From Actinomycetes bacterium (lineage in GTDB: Bacteria; Actinomycetota; JAICYB01), in contig JAICYB010000007.1 in the NCBI GenBank assembly GCA_025934435.1, forward strand, positions 1-64,000: a DNA stretch of 64,000 nt, in the 5' to 3' direction. Of the stretch, positions 9,786 to 17,639 are shown one piece after another (the first letter of the stretch is position 1; each line of letters starts with the position of its first letter). The notes under the pieces are model-generated. The model did not search any database and was not told the origin of the DNA. It worked only from the letters and a program-made list of their open reading frames with translations. A program made the translations under genes and the position numbers.

Positions 9786-10978
9786 CGCGTCACGATCACG
9801 GACGACCCATGTCCGAACAGTCCCTGATTGATCGACAGACCGACGTTCGCGCCTTCGACCTGCCGTCCTTCAGCCTGGCCGCGCAGCTGCCACACGAGCT
9901 CGCACACCTGCGCGATGGCTTGCGCCGGCACCGCTTCTCCGAAGCAGGCGAGACCGCCGGACGGGTTCACGGGGATGCGTCCACCGATGGTCGTGTCGCC
10001 GTCGCGGATCAGCTTCTCGGCTTCACCGGCCTTGCAGAGCCCGATGTTCTCGTACCAATCGAGCTCCAACGCGGAGGACAGGTCGTAGACCTCGGCGACG
10101 CTGAGGTCCTCGGGGCCGAGTCCGGCCTGCTCGTAGGCTGCCGCGGCGATCGCGTCGCGGAAGCCGAGCTCGGGCTGGGCGACCGTCGCCGCCGAATCGG
10201 TCGAGAAGTTCGGCATCTCGATGACGGTGTTCGGGAACGTCGGCGTCACGGTCGACACCGCCGACACGCGCACCGGATCAGCCACGCCGTGCCGCTTCGC
10301 GTACTCCATCGACGCGAGTACGACGGCCGCGCCGCCGTCCGACGTCGCGCAGATCTGCAGCAGACGGAGCGGGTCGGACACCATCGGCGAGGTGAGCACT
10401 TCGTCGACCGTGTACTCCTTCTTGTATCGCGCGTTCGGGTTGTTCAGGCCGTGCTTCGAGTTCTTGACCTTGACGCGCGCGAAGTCTTCCTCCGTCGCGC
10501 CGCAGAGCTCCATGCGTCGCCGCGCGTACAGCGCGAAGTACGTCGGGTTCGTCGCGCCGAGCAGCCGGAAACGGCGCCAATCGGGGTCGGACGGGTTGTC
10601 GCCCCACGTCGGCGCAAGGAAGCCTTTCGGAGTCGTGTCCGCGCCCACGACGAGTGCGACGTCGCACAGTCCGGCGAGGATGCGCGTGCGCGCGATGTCG
10701 ATCGCCGTCGCACCGGCCGCGCACGCTGCGTACGTCGTCGCGACGGGCACACCCGTCCATCCGAGGGCCTGCGCGAAGGTCGCTCCGGCGACGTAACCGG
10801 CGTACCCGTTCCGGATCGTTTCTCCGCCGGCGATGAACTCGACGTCGCGCCATGAGATACCGGCGTCGTCCAGGGCGCTCCGCGCCGCGGCCACGCCGTA
10901 CTCGACGAAGGGCTTCCCCCATTTGCCCCAGGGGTGCATCCCGACGCCGAGAACCGCTACGTCGTTCGCCACTTCCAC
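9782..10978 (-). CDS. Ltp-type thiolase-fold lipid-transfer protein, probably a retro-aldolase rather than a thiolase
   Basis: This 398-residue SCP-x-type thiolase-fold protein retains a Cys (Cys86, YAACAAGA). The usual VHDCF segment reads VYDLSSALEL, and the GHPxGATG histidine motif is replaced by GGLACFGEAVPAQA. These losses argue against ordinary thiolysis and match the Ltp2/Ltp4 group, which works with DUF35 partners as retro-aldolases on steroid side-chain CoA esters. The partner DUF35 gene is directly upstream and overlaps by 22 bases. The start is GTG at 10978, though a second in-frame GTG two codons later is also possible. Confidence 0.8.
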
Positions 10979-11349
10979 ACCACCTCTTCGGATCCTTCGC
11001 TGAGCTCCTCGACAACGAGCGAGACTTCGTCGCCGATCTTCAACGCGGACGGATCACTCGTCGCCGACAACTGTCCGAGTACGACGATCTGTTCTTCCGT
11101 GAGCTCGACGGCGACGACCGCGTACGGCGCTTTGCCGGTGAACGGTGCCGGTGCGTCGTAGTGGTTGACCGAGAAGGACCACACCTTCCCCGTGCTGCTC
11201 AGTTCGGTTTCTTCGAGCTCCGCGCTCCCGCACGCCGGGTTGCGACAGAAGGCGCGCTCAGGCGGGAAGAAGTAGGAGCCACACGATCCGCAACGAGTGC
11301 CGAGCAATGCGGAATCGGTGAACCAGCCGTCGATCGCGGGGACGGTCAT
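10957..11349 (-). CDS. DUF35 Zn-ribbon/OB-fold protein
   Basis: This 130-residue protein has a zinc ribbon formed by Cys20, Cys23, Cys35 and Cys40 (CGSC and CRNPAC). An OB-fold follows with VWSFSVNHYDAPAPF and PYAVVAVELTEEQIVVLGQL. DUF35 proteins bind thiolase-fold enzymes and supply the tunnel or acyl-CoA platform, as in ChsH2-Ltp2 and the archaeal thiolase/HMG-CoA synthase complex. Its gene overlaps the Ltp-type gene, so the two probably form one enzyme. The start is ATG at 11349, the first codon after the operator-like palindrome, and it heads an operon of about eight genes. Confidence 0.9.
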   Translation of the reverse strand: MTVPAIDGWFTDSALLGTRCGSCGSYFFPPERAFCRNPACGSAELEETELSSTGKVWSFSVNHYDAPAPFTGKAPYAVVAVELTEEQIVVLGQLSATSDPSALKIGDEVSLVVEELSEGSEEVVWKWRTT

Positions 11350-11359
11350 CTGAACGGCA

Positions 11360-11365
11360 ATCGTA
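11360..11365 (-). promoter_or_regulatory. -10-like hexamer TACGAT of the DUF35-thiolase operon
   Basis: TACGAT on the minus strand lies 10 bases before the ATG at 11349. The palindrome at 11366-11382 directly abuts it on the upstream side, filling what would be the spacer to the -35 region. Confidence 0.45.
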
Positions 11366-11382
11366 CCTGACACCTCATCAGG
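11366..11382. promoter_or_regulatory. operator-like palindrome CTGA-N7-TCAG upstream of the DUF35 gene
   Basis: CCTGA and TCAGG (ACCTGA/TCAGGT with flanks) face each other across 7 bases, between the HelD stop codon and the DUF35 start. It has the same CTGA-N7-TCAG layout as the palindrome at 54252-54272. The position in the promoter spacer suggests a repressor site, perhaps TetR-type. The regulator is not in the window. Confidence 0.45.
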
Positions 11383-13543
11383 TCCGGAGCGGCTCCGGCA
11401 GCTGTTCGCTATGCACAACGACGAGCGTTTGCGTCGGTCGAGTCAGTGCCACATAGAGCGCGCTGTAGCCGTCGCGCTCGACGATCTGGGCCGGCTCGAT
11501 CACGACGACGAGGTCGAACTCGAGACCGCGTGATTCGTCCACGGAGATGACGCCGAGCTTCGAGCCGAGGTCGACACCGGAGACGCCGGCCGTGCGGCGG
11601 GCTTCGTCCCGAAGCGCGGGTGTCGTGATGATCGCGGCCGTGCCGTCCTCCGGGACATGTTTCCGTGCCTCCTCGACGGCGACGCGGATGCGGTCGCCCG
11701 TCTCGATGAAGACGGGATCCGAACCGCTCCGCCGGACGGGGCGCGGCGGCCGCAGGTGCGGGGCGAACGCCGAGAGCACGCGCGCCGCGAGATCGGAGAT
11801 CTCTTCGGGCGAGCGGTAATTGATGGACAACTCGCTGATCGTCGACGTCGGCGCATTGAGCTGACTCACGACGTTCTCCCACGTCGTGTTCCAGAACGAT
11901 TCCGATTGGCCGAGATCGCCGACGATCGTCATCGACTTGCCCGGACAGCGCCGCGCGATCATCCGCCACTGCATCGGCGAGAGCGACTGTGCTTCGTCCA
12001 CCACGACGTGTCCGAACCACGCGCGCTGACGCGGCAGGTAGTCGCGTTCGTCGTTCTCGAGTTCGAGGCGTTGATCGACCAGCCGCTGGACGAACGCTCG
12101 ACGTTCGGAGCGGATGATCGGATTGAGCTCTTGCAGCTCATCGACGAGTCGTTCGATGTGGAAACGCTCTTCGCGGTCGATGCGGGGACGGCGCCGGGTG
12201 CGCCGTTCCGCGGAACCGAGGATCGCGTTCGCCTCGTCGATCAGCGCGATGTCTTGTTCGGAGAAACCGTCGTCGGCGTTGCCGATCAAGAGCGCGGCGT
12301 CCTTCTCGGACAAGATCCCGTGCGTTGCGCGACGGCGGAACTCGGGATCGGTCCGAAGCATCGTGAGGATGTCCTGACCGCTCCGCAGCGGCCACATGTG
12401 TTCCACAGCGGCGATGAAATCGGGATGTTCACGGATGTCCGATTCGAACGTCGTGAAGTGCTCGGGACCGAAGATGTCGCGCCACTCGTCCTTGTTGTGC
12501 CACTTCCGGTAGAGGTAAGAGATGACGAAGCCGCGGACGTCCTCCGCGCGCGCGTTGTGCGTCCCGCTGAAGCGCTTGCGCGAGAGCCGGACGATGTGCT
12601 CGCTCGCGCCCGGCGTCAGCGTGATCGTTGCGCCTTCGTGAGCGATCTTCACCGGCTCGCGCACGCCCTGCTCGATGTTCGCGCACGCCCGTGCGATCAC
12701 CTGCGCCATCCGTGGATCGCCTTTGAGCCTCGCGACCTGCGGCGGGTCTTCCGTTGTCGGTGAGATGCCCACGACGAGGCCGCCGATCGTCGAGAGCGCC
12801 GCGGACTCGCCGAGCGAAGGGAGCACCTGCTCGATGTAGCGGAGGAAGAGCGCGTTCGGGCCGACGACGAGCACGCCTGTGCGCGCGAGGCGCTCGCGAT
12901 ACGTGTACAGCAGGTAGGCCGCGCGGTGCAGCGCGACGGCGGTCTTGCCCGTTCCCGGCCCCCCTTGGACGACGAGCACGCCCTGCAGCGGCGCGCGGAT
13001 GACGTCGTCCTGCTCGCGTTGGATGGTCGAAACGATGTCGCGCATGTGTCCCGACCGCGTGCGTTCGAGGGCGTTCAGGAGCGCAGCCTCGCCGACCAGG
13101 ACGAGATCGCCGCGCAGATCCTCGCGGTCGAGCAGCTCGTCTTCGAGGTGGACGACCCGCTGTCCCCGCCCCAGGATGTGGCGCCGCCGGACCACGTTCA
13201 TCGTCTCCTTCGGCGTCGCCTTGTAGAAGGGGATCGATGCCGGGGCGCGCCAGTCGGTGACGAGCGGCTCGTGGTCCTCGTCGTAGACGGCGACGCGGCC
13301 GATGTGATTCGTCGATCCGTCGGCGTTGTCGATCCGTCCGAAGACGAGTGATTCGTCCCCGATGTTGAGCTGCTGCGCGCGGCGGAGGCTCGACTCGACC
13401 ATGGCGTCCCGCTCCGGCCCAGCGGACGCGTTGTTCGCCGCGGCGGACGCGGCGAAGATGCGTGCTCGCTCCCGCATCGCTTCCAAACGCGCGTACGCGC
13501 GGTCGACCAGATCCTGTTCGAGCGCTATCTCTTTGTCCGTCAA
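11378..13543 (-). CDS. helD: HelD/HelR-type RNA polymerase recycling ATPase (UvrD-like superfamily 1)
   Basis: This 721-residue protein has a charged, coiled-coil-like N-terminus (1-60), as expected for the arm that enters the RNA polymerase secondary channel. DWRAP at 97-101 is a HelD hallmark. Walker A is GGPGTGKT (194-201), Walker B with a Q segment is VVDEAQSLSPMQW, SINYRSPEEI follows, and YVALTRPTQTLVVV is motif VI. HelD removes stalled RNA polymerase from DNA with ATP; the HelR subgroup displaces rifamycins. The start is TTG at 13543, preceded by GGAG at 5 bases. A rifamycin-associated-element-like site lies upstream, which favours HelR. Confidence 0.9.
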   Translation of the reverse strand: MTDKEIALEQDLVDRAYARLEAMRERARIFAASAAANNASAGPERDAMVESSLRRAQQLNIGDESLVFGRIDNADGSTNHIGRVAVYDEDHEPLVTDWRAPASIPFYKATPKETMNVVRRRHILGRGQRVVHLEDELLDREDLRGDLVLVGEAALLNALERTRSGHMRDIVSTIQREQDDVIRAPLQGVLVVQGGPGTGKTAVALHRAAYLLYTYRERLARTGVLVVGPNALFLRYIEQVLPSLGESAALSTIGGLVVGISPTTEDPPQVARLKGDPRMAQVIARACANIEQGVREPVKIAHEGATITLTPGASEHIVRLSRKRFSGTHNARAEDVRGFVISYLYRKWHNKDEWRDIFGPEHFTTFESDIREHPDFIAAVEHMWPLRSGQDILTMLRTDPEFRRRATHGILSEKDAALLIGNADDGFSEQDIALIDEANAILGSAERRTRRRPRIDREERFHIERLVDELQELNPIIRSERRAFVQRLVDQRLELENDERDYLPRQRAWFGHVVVDEAQSLSPMQWRMIARRCPGKSMTIVGDLGQSESFWNTTWENVVSQLNAPTSTISELSINYRSPEEISDLAARVLSAFAPHLRPPRPVRRSGSDPVFIETGDRIRVAVEEARKHVPEDGTAAIITTPALRDEARRTAGVSGVDLGSKLGVISVDESRGLEFDLVVVIEPAQIVERDGYSALYVALTRPTQTLVVVHSEQLPEPLRT

Positions 13544-13570
13544 CGCGGCTCCGCTACCTTCGCCGTGGCA

Positions 13571-13600
13571 CGAACTTCGAATCTTACGGGCCGAAGTTCG
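13571..13600. promoter_or_regulatory. 9-base-arm inverted repeat over the HelD -10 region
   Basis: CGAACTTCG (13571-13579) and CGAAGTTCG (13592-13600) are perfect complements. The 12-base centre contains the -10-like TAAGAT (13586-13581, minus strand). It could be an operator or a leader hairpin for the HelD gene. Confidence 0.45.
13581..13586 (-). promoter_or_regulatory. -10-like hexamer TAAGAT of the HelD gene
   Basis: TAAGAT on the minus strand lies 37 bases before the TTG start, leaving room for a short leader with a GGAG ribosome-binding site. The rifamycin-element-like sequence covers the expected -35 region. Confidence 0.45.
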
Positions 13601-13615
13601 CTTGCGGGAAGCCCG
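13597..13615. promoter_or_regulatory. rifamycin-associated element (RAE)-like site
   Basis: TTCGCTTGCGGGAAGCCCG matches, as I remember it, the 19-base inverted repeat GGGGCTTGCGGCAAGCCCC at 14 positions and at 14 of the 15 inner ones. RAE sites precede rifamycin-inducible genes, including helR, in actinobacteria. It lies 54 bases before the HelD start codon. Confidence 0.5.
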
Positions 13616-13648
13616 GTCCGCCGTGCGATGATGGAGGGGCGAAGAAGA

Positions 13649-14113
13649 TCACTCGTCCGCGACGGGCAGGTCTTGCGACCAATCCTCACCGAGCAAACGG
13701 CGCAGTGCGTCATGAGCCTCGGCCGCGTTGTCGCGCAGCGTCCCGATGGTGATGCCGAGACACGCTGCGATGTCCGGCTCGGGAAGATGCTCGAGGTCGA
13801 GCAGAACGACGGTCTCTCGCTGCCGTCGCGGGAGTGAACGCAGCGCGGTGATCAGCGCGACTCGTAACGGAGAGAGTTCTGTCTGCTTGCGCGCGATGTC
13901 GAGCGCGGCAGCCGCCGCCTCACGCGCGAGCCACGCGTCGCGATGCGAGAGGTTCGCGATCTTCGACCACGACAGATGCGCGCGCGCAAGCGCTTCCGTT
14001 GCCGCGTCTTCGGCGAGACGCTCATCACCGAGGATCCGGTACGCGACGCCGAAGCACGGGCGAAGCAAGGTCGGGAAAAGTGATTCGAAGTCGTCGGTCG
14101 GGGGCGTCGACAT
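13649..14113 (-). CDS. ECF-like sigma factor (diverged)
   Basis: This 154-residue protein is close to ECF sigma size. Region 2 is recognisable (DDFESLFPTLLRPCFGVAYRI, then DAATEALARAHLSW). A region-4-like helix-turn-helix follows (LPRRQRETVVLLDLEHLPEP, then DIAACLGITIGTLRDNAAEA). The segment that normally reads like WLxxVAxNxxxDxxR is WLAREAAAAALDIARK, and the recognition helix lacks the usual Lys/Arg-rich face, so promoter specificity may be altered. It is 15 bases downstream of a TolB-like membrane protein gene, a pairing typical of a sigma factor with a membrane-bound controller. Confidence 0.75.
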   Translation of the reverse strand: MSTPPTDDFESLFPTLLRPCFGVAYRILGDERLAEDAATEALARAHLSWSKIANLSHRDAWLAREAAAAALDIARKQTELSPLRVALITALRSLPRRQRETVVLLDLEHLPEPDIAACLGITIGTLRDNAAEAHDALRRLLGEDWSQDLPVADE

Positions 14114-14128
14114 GGGGACGGACCGGTC

Positions 14129-15304
14129 CTAGGGCAGGCCCGACGGGAACGCGGGATCGGCATCGGAGTTGTTCCCGTCCGAGAACACGCGCTCACCCGA
14201 TCCGTCGGCGGTCACGAACACGAGCACGGGGTGTCCCGTCCCGCCGATGCTGCCGAGGGGGGCCGAGTGAGCGTCGAATTCCGCACCGCGCTCGACCGCG
14301 ATGATCGATCCGTCCGGCGACCACGACGGCTTTACATCGGAGTTGGTCGGATGCGTGATCTGCGTCTGGTGCGATCCGTCGCCGTCCATCGTCTCGAGAG
14401 CCGTGGTTGCGCCGGAGAGCGCAACGTAGGCGATGCGGCCGCTCGCCGTCGCGGACGGCTCGCCGGCGAAAACAGGGTTCGTCGTCAAGAACTTCTTGCC
14501 CGAACCGTTTATCGCGATCGTTGCGACATTCGTCGACACGCCCTGGAGCCCGCCGAAGACGAGATGTCGCCCGTCGTGCATCCACGAGGCGTTCGCGCCG
14601 GCCTGCGTGACCATCTTGCGTCCCGTTCCGTCACTTCGGATGGTCCAGATGCGTCCGTTACTGCTACCCGACCTCCCGACGGCGAAGTCGTAGAACACGA
14701 GGCTTCGTCCGTCGGGGGACCACTGCGGCCTGCCGCCGACGGCGATGTGCCGAACGTTCGAGCCGTCGGCGTTCATCGTGTAGATGTCGCCGACGGTGTC
14801 CGTCGGCTGCGCGAGCCGGACGAAGGCGATGTGGCGCGCGTCCGGAGACCACGCCGGATCGCGTTCCGTGGCGGGGTCGTCCGTCAGCCGTCGCAGATGC
14901 TTGCCGTCGATGTCCATGGAGTAGATGTCCCAGTTGCCCGAGCGATCGCTCGCGAACGCGAATGGTGTCACCGCAGCAACGTCATGCGAACCGAACTGCC
15001 CGCTTTGAACCTCTTGAGCGAGCGTCGGTTGCAGGTGTCGTTTCACCTGTGGCGGAGCAGCGCAGACGCACGCGGTCGCCGAGGGCGCCGCGGTCGGTGT
15101 GACGACGGCGATCGGTGGCGCCGCGGACGACAGTGCGCGCTTCGTTACTGGCTTGTTCGAGCTCGGGAGCACGAACGGGATCGTCGCGAGCAGCGCGAGC
15201 ACGACCCCCGCGCTGATCGACCGCGTCAGCCGGCGCCTACGCTTGATCTCGCCCGAGCGCCGGTAGACGTTTGCGAGGAGCTCCCCATCCGGCCGTCGTT
15301 TCAT
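14129..15304 (-). CDS. membrane-anchored TolB/PD40 beta-propeller protein, candidate anti-sigma partner
   Basis: This 391-residue protein has a short cytoplasmic head (MKRRPDGELLANVYRRSGEI), one membrane segment (about 26-46, SAGVVLALLATIPFVLPSS), a Thr/Pro/Ala linker with CVCAAPP, and then a beta-propeller of PD40 repeats. The repeats include FAFASDRSGNWDIYSMDIDG, DPAWSPDARHIAFV, PQWSPDGRSLVFYD and KPSWSPDGSIIAVE. The propeller is outside the membrane and may sense a ligand. Its gene directly precedes the sigma-like gene, so a role in controlling that sigma factor is plausible, although no zinc-anti-sigma motif is present. Confidence 0.75.
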   Translation of the reverse strand: MKRRPDGELLANVYRRSGEIKRRRRLTRSISAGVVLALLATIPFVLPSSNKPVTKRALSSAAPPIAVVTPTAAPSATACVCAAPPQVKRHLQPTLAQEVQSGQFGSHDVAAVTPFAFASDRSGNWDIYSMDIDGKHLRRLTDDPATERDPAWSPDARHIAFVRLAQPTDTVGDIYTMNADGSNVRHIAVGGRPQWSPDGRSLVFYDFAVGRSGSSNGRIWTIRSDGTGRKMVTQAGANASWMHDGRHLVFGGLQGVSTNVATIAINGSGKKFLTTNPVFAGEPSATASGRIAYVALSGATTALETMDGDGSHQTQITHPTNSDVKPSWSPDGSIIAVERGAEFDAHSAPLGSIGGTGHPVLVFVTADGSGERVFSDGNNSDADPAFPSGLP

Positions 15305-15348
15305 CGTTCCCTACCATCATCGGCTAGGCGTCTTCCGGGGTTGACCAC

Positions 15349-15354
15349 TACGCT
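15349..15354 (+). promoter_or_regulatory. -10-like hexamer TACGCT, leaderless acyl-CoA dehydrogenase gene
   Basis: TACGCT is followed by six bases and then the GTG at 15361, with no Shine-Dalgarno sequence. The same hexamer stands before several other operon heads in the window. Confidence 0.45.
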
Positions 15355-15360
15355 CAGCGC

Positions 15361-16485
15361 GTGGATCTGCGTTTCACTATGGAGCAACGGCAACTGCGCG
15401 GTGACGCGCGGTCCTGGCTCGAGAGCAACGTCCCGCAGCCGCCGCTTCCCTCGATGGATACCGCGGATGGGTTCGTCGCGCACCGGAAGTGGGAGCGCGC
15501 CTTGTTCGACGCGGGCTGGGGCGTGGTCTCGTGGCCAAAGACCTACGGCGGACGAGGCCTCGGCATCGTCGACTGGCTGATCTTCGAGGAGGAGTACTAC
15601 CGCGCACACGCGCCGGGACGCGTCAACCAGAACGGGTTGTTCCTGCTCGGTCCGACGCTGATGTCGCACGGGACGGACGACCAGAAGCAACGCTTCCTGC
15701 CGGCGATGGCGCGCGGCGACGAGATCTGGTGCCAGGGATGGTCCGAGCCGAACGCCGGCAGCGACATGGCCGCGATCCGGACGAGGGCGGTGCGCGACGG
15801 CGACGACTGGGTGATCGAGGGTCAGAAGACGTGGTGCTCGCGCGGCGCGTGGGCCGACTGGATGTTCGGACTCTTCCGGACGGAGCCCGGCTCGGAACGC
15901 CATCACGGACTCACGATGGTCCTGCTCCCGATGAGCGGTGACGGGATCGAGGTCCGTCCTATCGCGCAGATGGACGGCGAGACCGGATTCGCCGAGGTGT
16001 TCTTCGACGGCGCGCGCGTTCCGGTTGCGAACACGCTCGGCGAAGAAGGCCAAGGCTGGAACGTCGCGATGACGACGGCCGGATTCGAGCGCGGTTTGCT
16101 GCTTCGTCCGCCCGGACGATTCATGGCCACGGCCGCGCGTCTGCACGAGCTCTTCGTTGCGTGCGGTGAACCATCCCAGCTTCGTCAGGACGTCGCGCGC
16201 GCCGTGATGGCCGCGCGCATGTATCGCCTCTACGTCTACTGGACGGCCGGACGTCTGCAACGCGGCGAACGGATCGGACCGGAGTCGTCCGTCAACAAGA
16301 TCGTCTGGTCGGAGATGGACATCCACATGCACGCGACGGCGATGCGTCTCCTCGGTGTGGCGGGCCTGGCCGCGGACGAGTGGTTCGACCCCTATTACTT
16401 CTCTATGGCCGGACCCATCTACGCGGGCACGAACGAGATCCAGCGCAATATCATCGGCGAACGAGTGCTAGGACTCCCGAGATGA
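15361..16485 (+). CDS. acyl-CoA dehydrogenase (FadE type)
   Basis: This complete 374-residue FAD enzyme has the N-terminal helix DLRFTMEQRQLRGDARSWLE, GWGVVSWPKTYGGRGLGI, the flavin-binding WCQGWSEPNAGSDMAAIRTR (about 124-143) and the C-terminal YAGTNEIQRNIIGERVLGLPR segment. At the site where many family members carry the catalytic Glu (YEGT), this protein has Ala, as in several actinobacterial FadE groups; the base may lie elsewhere or on a partner. It introduces a double bond into an acyl-CoA. It is translationally coupled to the M20 gene by ATGA. Confidence 0.88.
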   Translation: MDLRFTMEQRQLRGDARSWLESNVPQPPLPSMDTADGFVAHRKWERALFDAGWGVVSWPKTYGGRGLGIVDWLIFEEEYYRAHAPGRVNQNGLFLLGPTLMSHGTDDQKQRFLPAMARGDEIWCQGWSEPNAGSDMAAIRTRAVRDGDDWVIEGQKTWCSRGAWADWMFGLFRTEPGSERHHGLTMVLLPMSGDGIEVRPIAQMDGETGFAEVFFDGARVPVANTLGEEGQGWNVAMTTAGFERGLLLRPPGRFMATAARLHELFVACGEPSQLRQDVARAVMAARMYRLYVYWTAGRLQRGERIGPESSVNKIVWSEMDIHMHATAMRLLGVAGLAADEWFDPYYFSMAGPIYAGTNEIQRNIIGERVLGLPR

Positions 16486-17639
16486 CCGGAGCGAAGGACG
16501 GCGTACGCGAGCGGCTCGAAGCCGCACGCGACGAGATCGTCGACATCTCACACCAGATCCACGCCGAGCCCGAGCTCGGTTACGAAGAAGAGAAGGCCGC
16601 GGCGTGGCTGACCGAGTATCTCGACGCCGCCGGCTTCGACGTGATCAAAGGCGTTTACGGCATGCCGACGGCGTTCACGGCGACCGTCGGGTCCGGCCCG
16701 CTGCACATCGGGATCTGTGCCGAGTACGACTGTCTTCCCGCCGTCGGCCATGCGTGCGGACACAACATCATCGCGGCGATGGGAGTCGGAGCGGGCGTCG
16801 CGGCCGCGAAGGTCGCGGACGAGGTCGGCCTCACGATCACGGTCTTCGGCACGCCGGCAGAAGAAGGTGGCGGCGGCAAGATCAAGATGCTCGATGCCGG
16901 CGCATTCGACGGCGTCCACGCGGCGATGATGGTGCACCCGGCACCGCTCGACATCGTCGAGCTTCCGATCATCGCCGCGGATCACTTCGACGTGTACTAC
17001 ACGGGTAAGGAAGCGCACGCGTCGGCGTCACCCGAGGTCGGTATCAACGCGGCCGATGCGCTGACGATCGCGCAAACCGCGATCGGCCTGTTGCGCCAGC
17101 ACATCAAGGCGACCGACCGGATCCACGGGATCATCACGAAAGGCGGCGACGCCGCGAACATCGTCCCCGCGCACACGAGCGCGCACTACATGGTGCGGGC
17201 CGCGTCCCTCGGTGAATTGCATGACATCCGCGCGCGCGTGAAAGCGTGCTTCGACGCCGGCGCTCTCGCGACCGGCGCCACCGTTGCCTACGAGGACAGT
17301 GTCGCCGCGTATGCCGAGATGCATCACGATCCCGGGATCGCGGCGATCTACAAGCGCAATGCCGAGGCCGCCGGACGAACCTTCATCGATCTCGGCAACG
17401 CGGCGGCGCGTGCGGCGGCGTCGACGGACATGGGCAACGTGTCGCTGAAGATCCCGTCGATACACCCGTCGATCGGGATCGAGTGCCTGCCCGCCGTGAA
17501 CCACCAGCCCGAGTTCACTGCGCACTGCGTCAAGCCCGCGGCGGACAAGGCATGTTTCGACGGAGCGCTCGCGATGGCATGGACCTGCGTCGACCTCGCA
17601 ACGGACGAAGCGCAACGGGAACGCCTTATCTCTGCTTGA
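16482..17639 (+). CDS. M20-family metallo-amidohydrolase
   Basis: This 385-residue cytoplasmic enzyme of the AbgB/N-acyl amino acid amidohydrolase type shows metal-binding segments EYDCLPAVGHACGHN and TPAEEGGGGK, a dimerisation domain (TGKEAHASASPEVGINAADA) and a C-terminal His segment. It probably hydrolyses an amide bond of an acylated amino acid or peptide. The start is ATG at 16482, overlapping the dehydrogenase stop; the frame is open further upstream but overlaps that gene. It converges on the GNAT gene with a 14-base overlap. Confidence 0.85.
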   Translation: MTGAKDGVRERLEAARDEIVDISHQIHAEPELGYEEEKAAAWLTEYLDAAGFDVIKGVYGMPTAFTATVGSGPLHIGICAEYDCLPAVGHACGHNIIAAMGVGAGVAAAKVADEVGLTITVFGTPAEEGGGGKIKMLDAGAFDGVHAAMMVHPAPLDIVELPIIAADHFDVYYTGKEAHASASPEVGINAADALTIAQTAIGLLRQHIKATDRIHGIITKGGDAANIVPAHTSAHYMVRAASLGELHDIRARVKACFDAGALATGATVAYEDSVAAYAEMHHDPGIAAIYKRNAEAAGRTFIDLGNAAARAAASTDMGNVSLKIPSIHPSIGIECLPAVNHQPEFTAHCVKPAADKACFDGALAMAWTCVDLATDEAQRERLISA

